Assembly: GCF_041261225.1 (NCBI RefSeq)
Contig: NZ_JBGCCN010000002.1
Coordinates: forward strand, 124,001 to 188,000
Length of the DNA stretch: 64,000 nucleotides
From: Streptomyces sp. V4I8
Lineage (GTDB): Bacteria > Actinomycetota > Actinomycetes > Streptomycetales > Streptomycetaceae
Direction: 5' to 3'
The translations under genes were made by a program, and so were the position numbers. Shown in pieces: positions 63,933 through 64,000 of the stretch; the first letter of the stretch is position 1; the number at the start of each line of letters is the position of its first letter. The notes beneath the pieces are model-generated. The model made no database searches. It had not been told where the DNA came from and worked only from the letters and a program-made list of their open reading frames with translations.

Positions 63933-64000
63933 ATGATCCATGCAGCCGACATCCGCGAGTGGCGCAACCACAACGTCGTCGACCCCAAGGACCACAAGAT
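63933..64000 (+). CDS. PRC-barrel domain protein, start only
   Basis: ATG with AGGAGG 7 bases upstream. The visible codons read IHAADIREWRNHNVVDPKDH, matching the beginning of Streptomyces PRC-barrel proteins. Continues beyond the window. Confidence 0.7.
   Translation, partial: MIHAADIREWRNHNVVDPKDHK

Overview
The window is very GC-rich actinobacterial DNA. GTG/TTG starts, GAF-ANTAR and STAS regulators, a class I terpene cyclase, an LAETG (sortase E type) surface protein and Streptomyces-type conjugation genes all point to Streptomyces or a close relative. Roughly two thirds of it is insertion-sequence (IS) DNA, much of it nested or broken. This looks like an accessory 'IS sink', such as a linear plasmid, chromosome arm or decaying integrative element. 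No rRNA, convincing tRNA or CRISPR array was seen.

Layout. 1-4,322: the end of a conjugation (type IV secretion) operon: a TrbL/VirB6-like membrane protein, an SCO6880-like protein and a VirB4-like ATPase, closed by a strong terminator. 4,323-10,640: a stack of IS110, IS3 (two inverted copies), IS6, IS5-like and IS66. 10,701-11,819: a complete terpene cyclase. 12,125-14,915: resolvase, IS701 and IS256 remnants. 15,063-18,253: two GAF-ANTAR proteins, a STAS protein and an ATPase-like gene cut by a 157-bp MITE-like repeat. 19,267-21,651: phosphoketolase. 21,816-23,617: an IS110 fragment and IS66 copy 2. 23,618-31,516: the main non-IS island. It holds a small membrane protein coupled to a membrane-tethered ECF-like sigma factor, a lipoprotein, a Cys4-type small protein, an 893-aa STAND NTPase, a PIN toxin-antitoxin pair with a 24-bp palindromic operator, and a secreted HNH nuclease.

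31,965-61,828: an almost continuous IS nest with IS66, IS21, IS5-like, ISKra4, IS4, IS1634, IS3, IS701, IS30 and IS1380 elements. Inside it, one group II intron sits in the reverse-transcriptase active-site codons of another. The inner intron is itself split by an IS1634 copy. A second PIN toxin-antitoxin pair (56.7-57.35 kb) and the 3' end of a Gln/Pro/Ser-rich gene survive in the nest. 61,829-64,000: an LAETG-anchored protein, a broken resolvase and the start of a PRC-barrel gene.

Insertion order can be read in several places from target duplications: IS66 (AACCCGCC), IS21 in IS66 (CAGGGGCT), IS4 in ISKra4 (GGCCATGGCC), IS701-like in IS3 (ACCGA) and IS1634 in the inner intron (ACACC). Three of four IS66 copies and one IS1634 copy lack duplications, so homologous recombination between copies has probably reshuffled the region. 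The non-IS genes do not form one pathway. The most interesting candidates are the STAND NTPase/toxin-antitoxin/nuclease island, the tethered sigma factor, and the intron-in-intron structure with an apparent 40-nt truncated intron insertion elsewhere.
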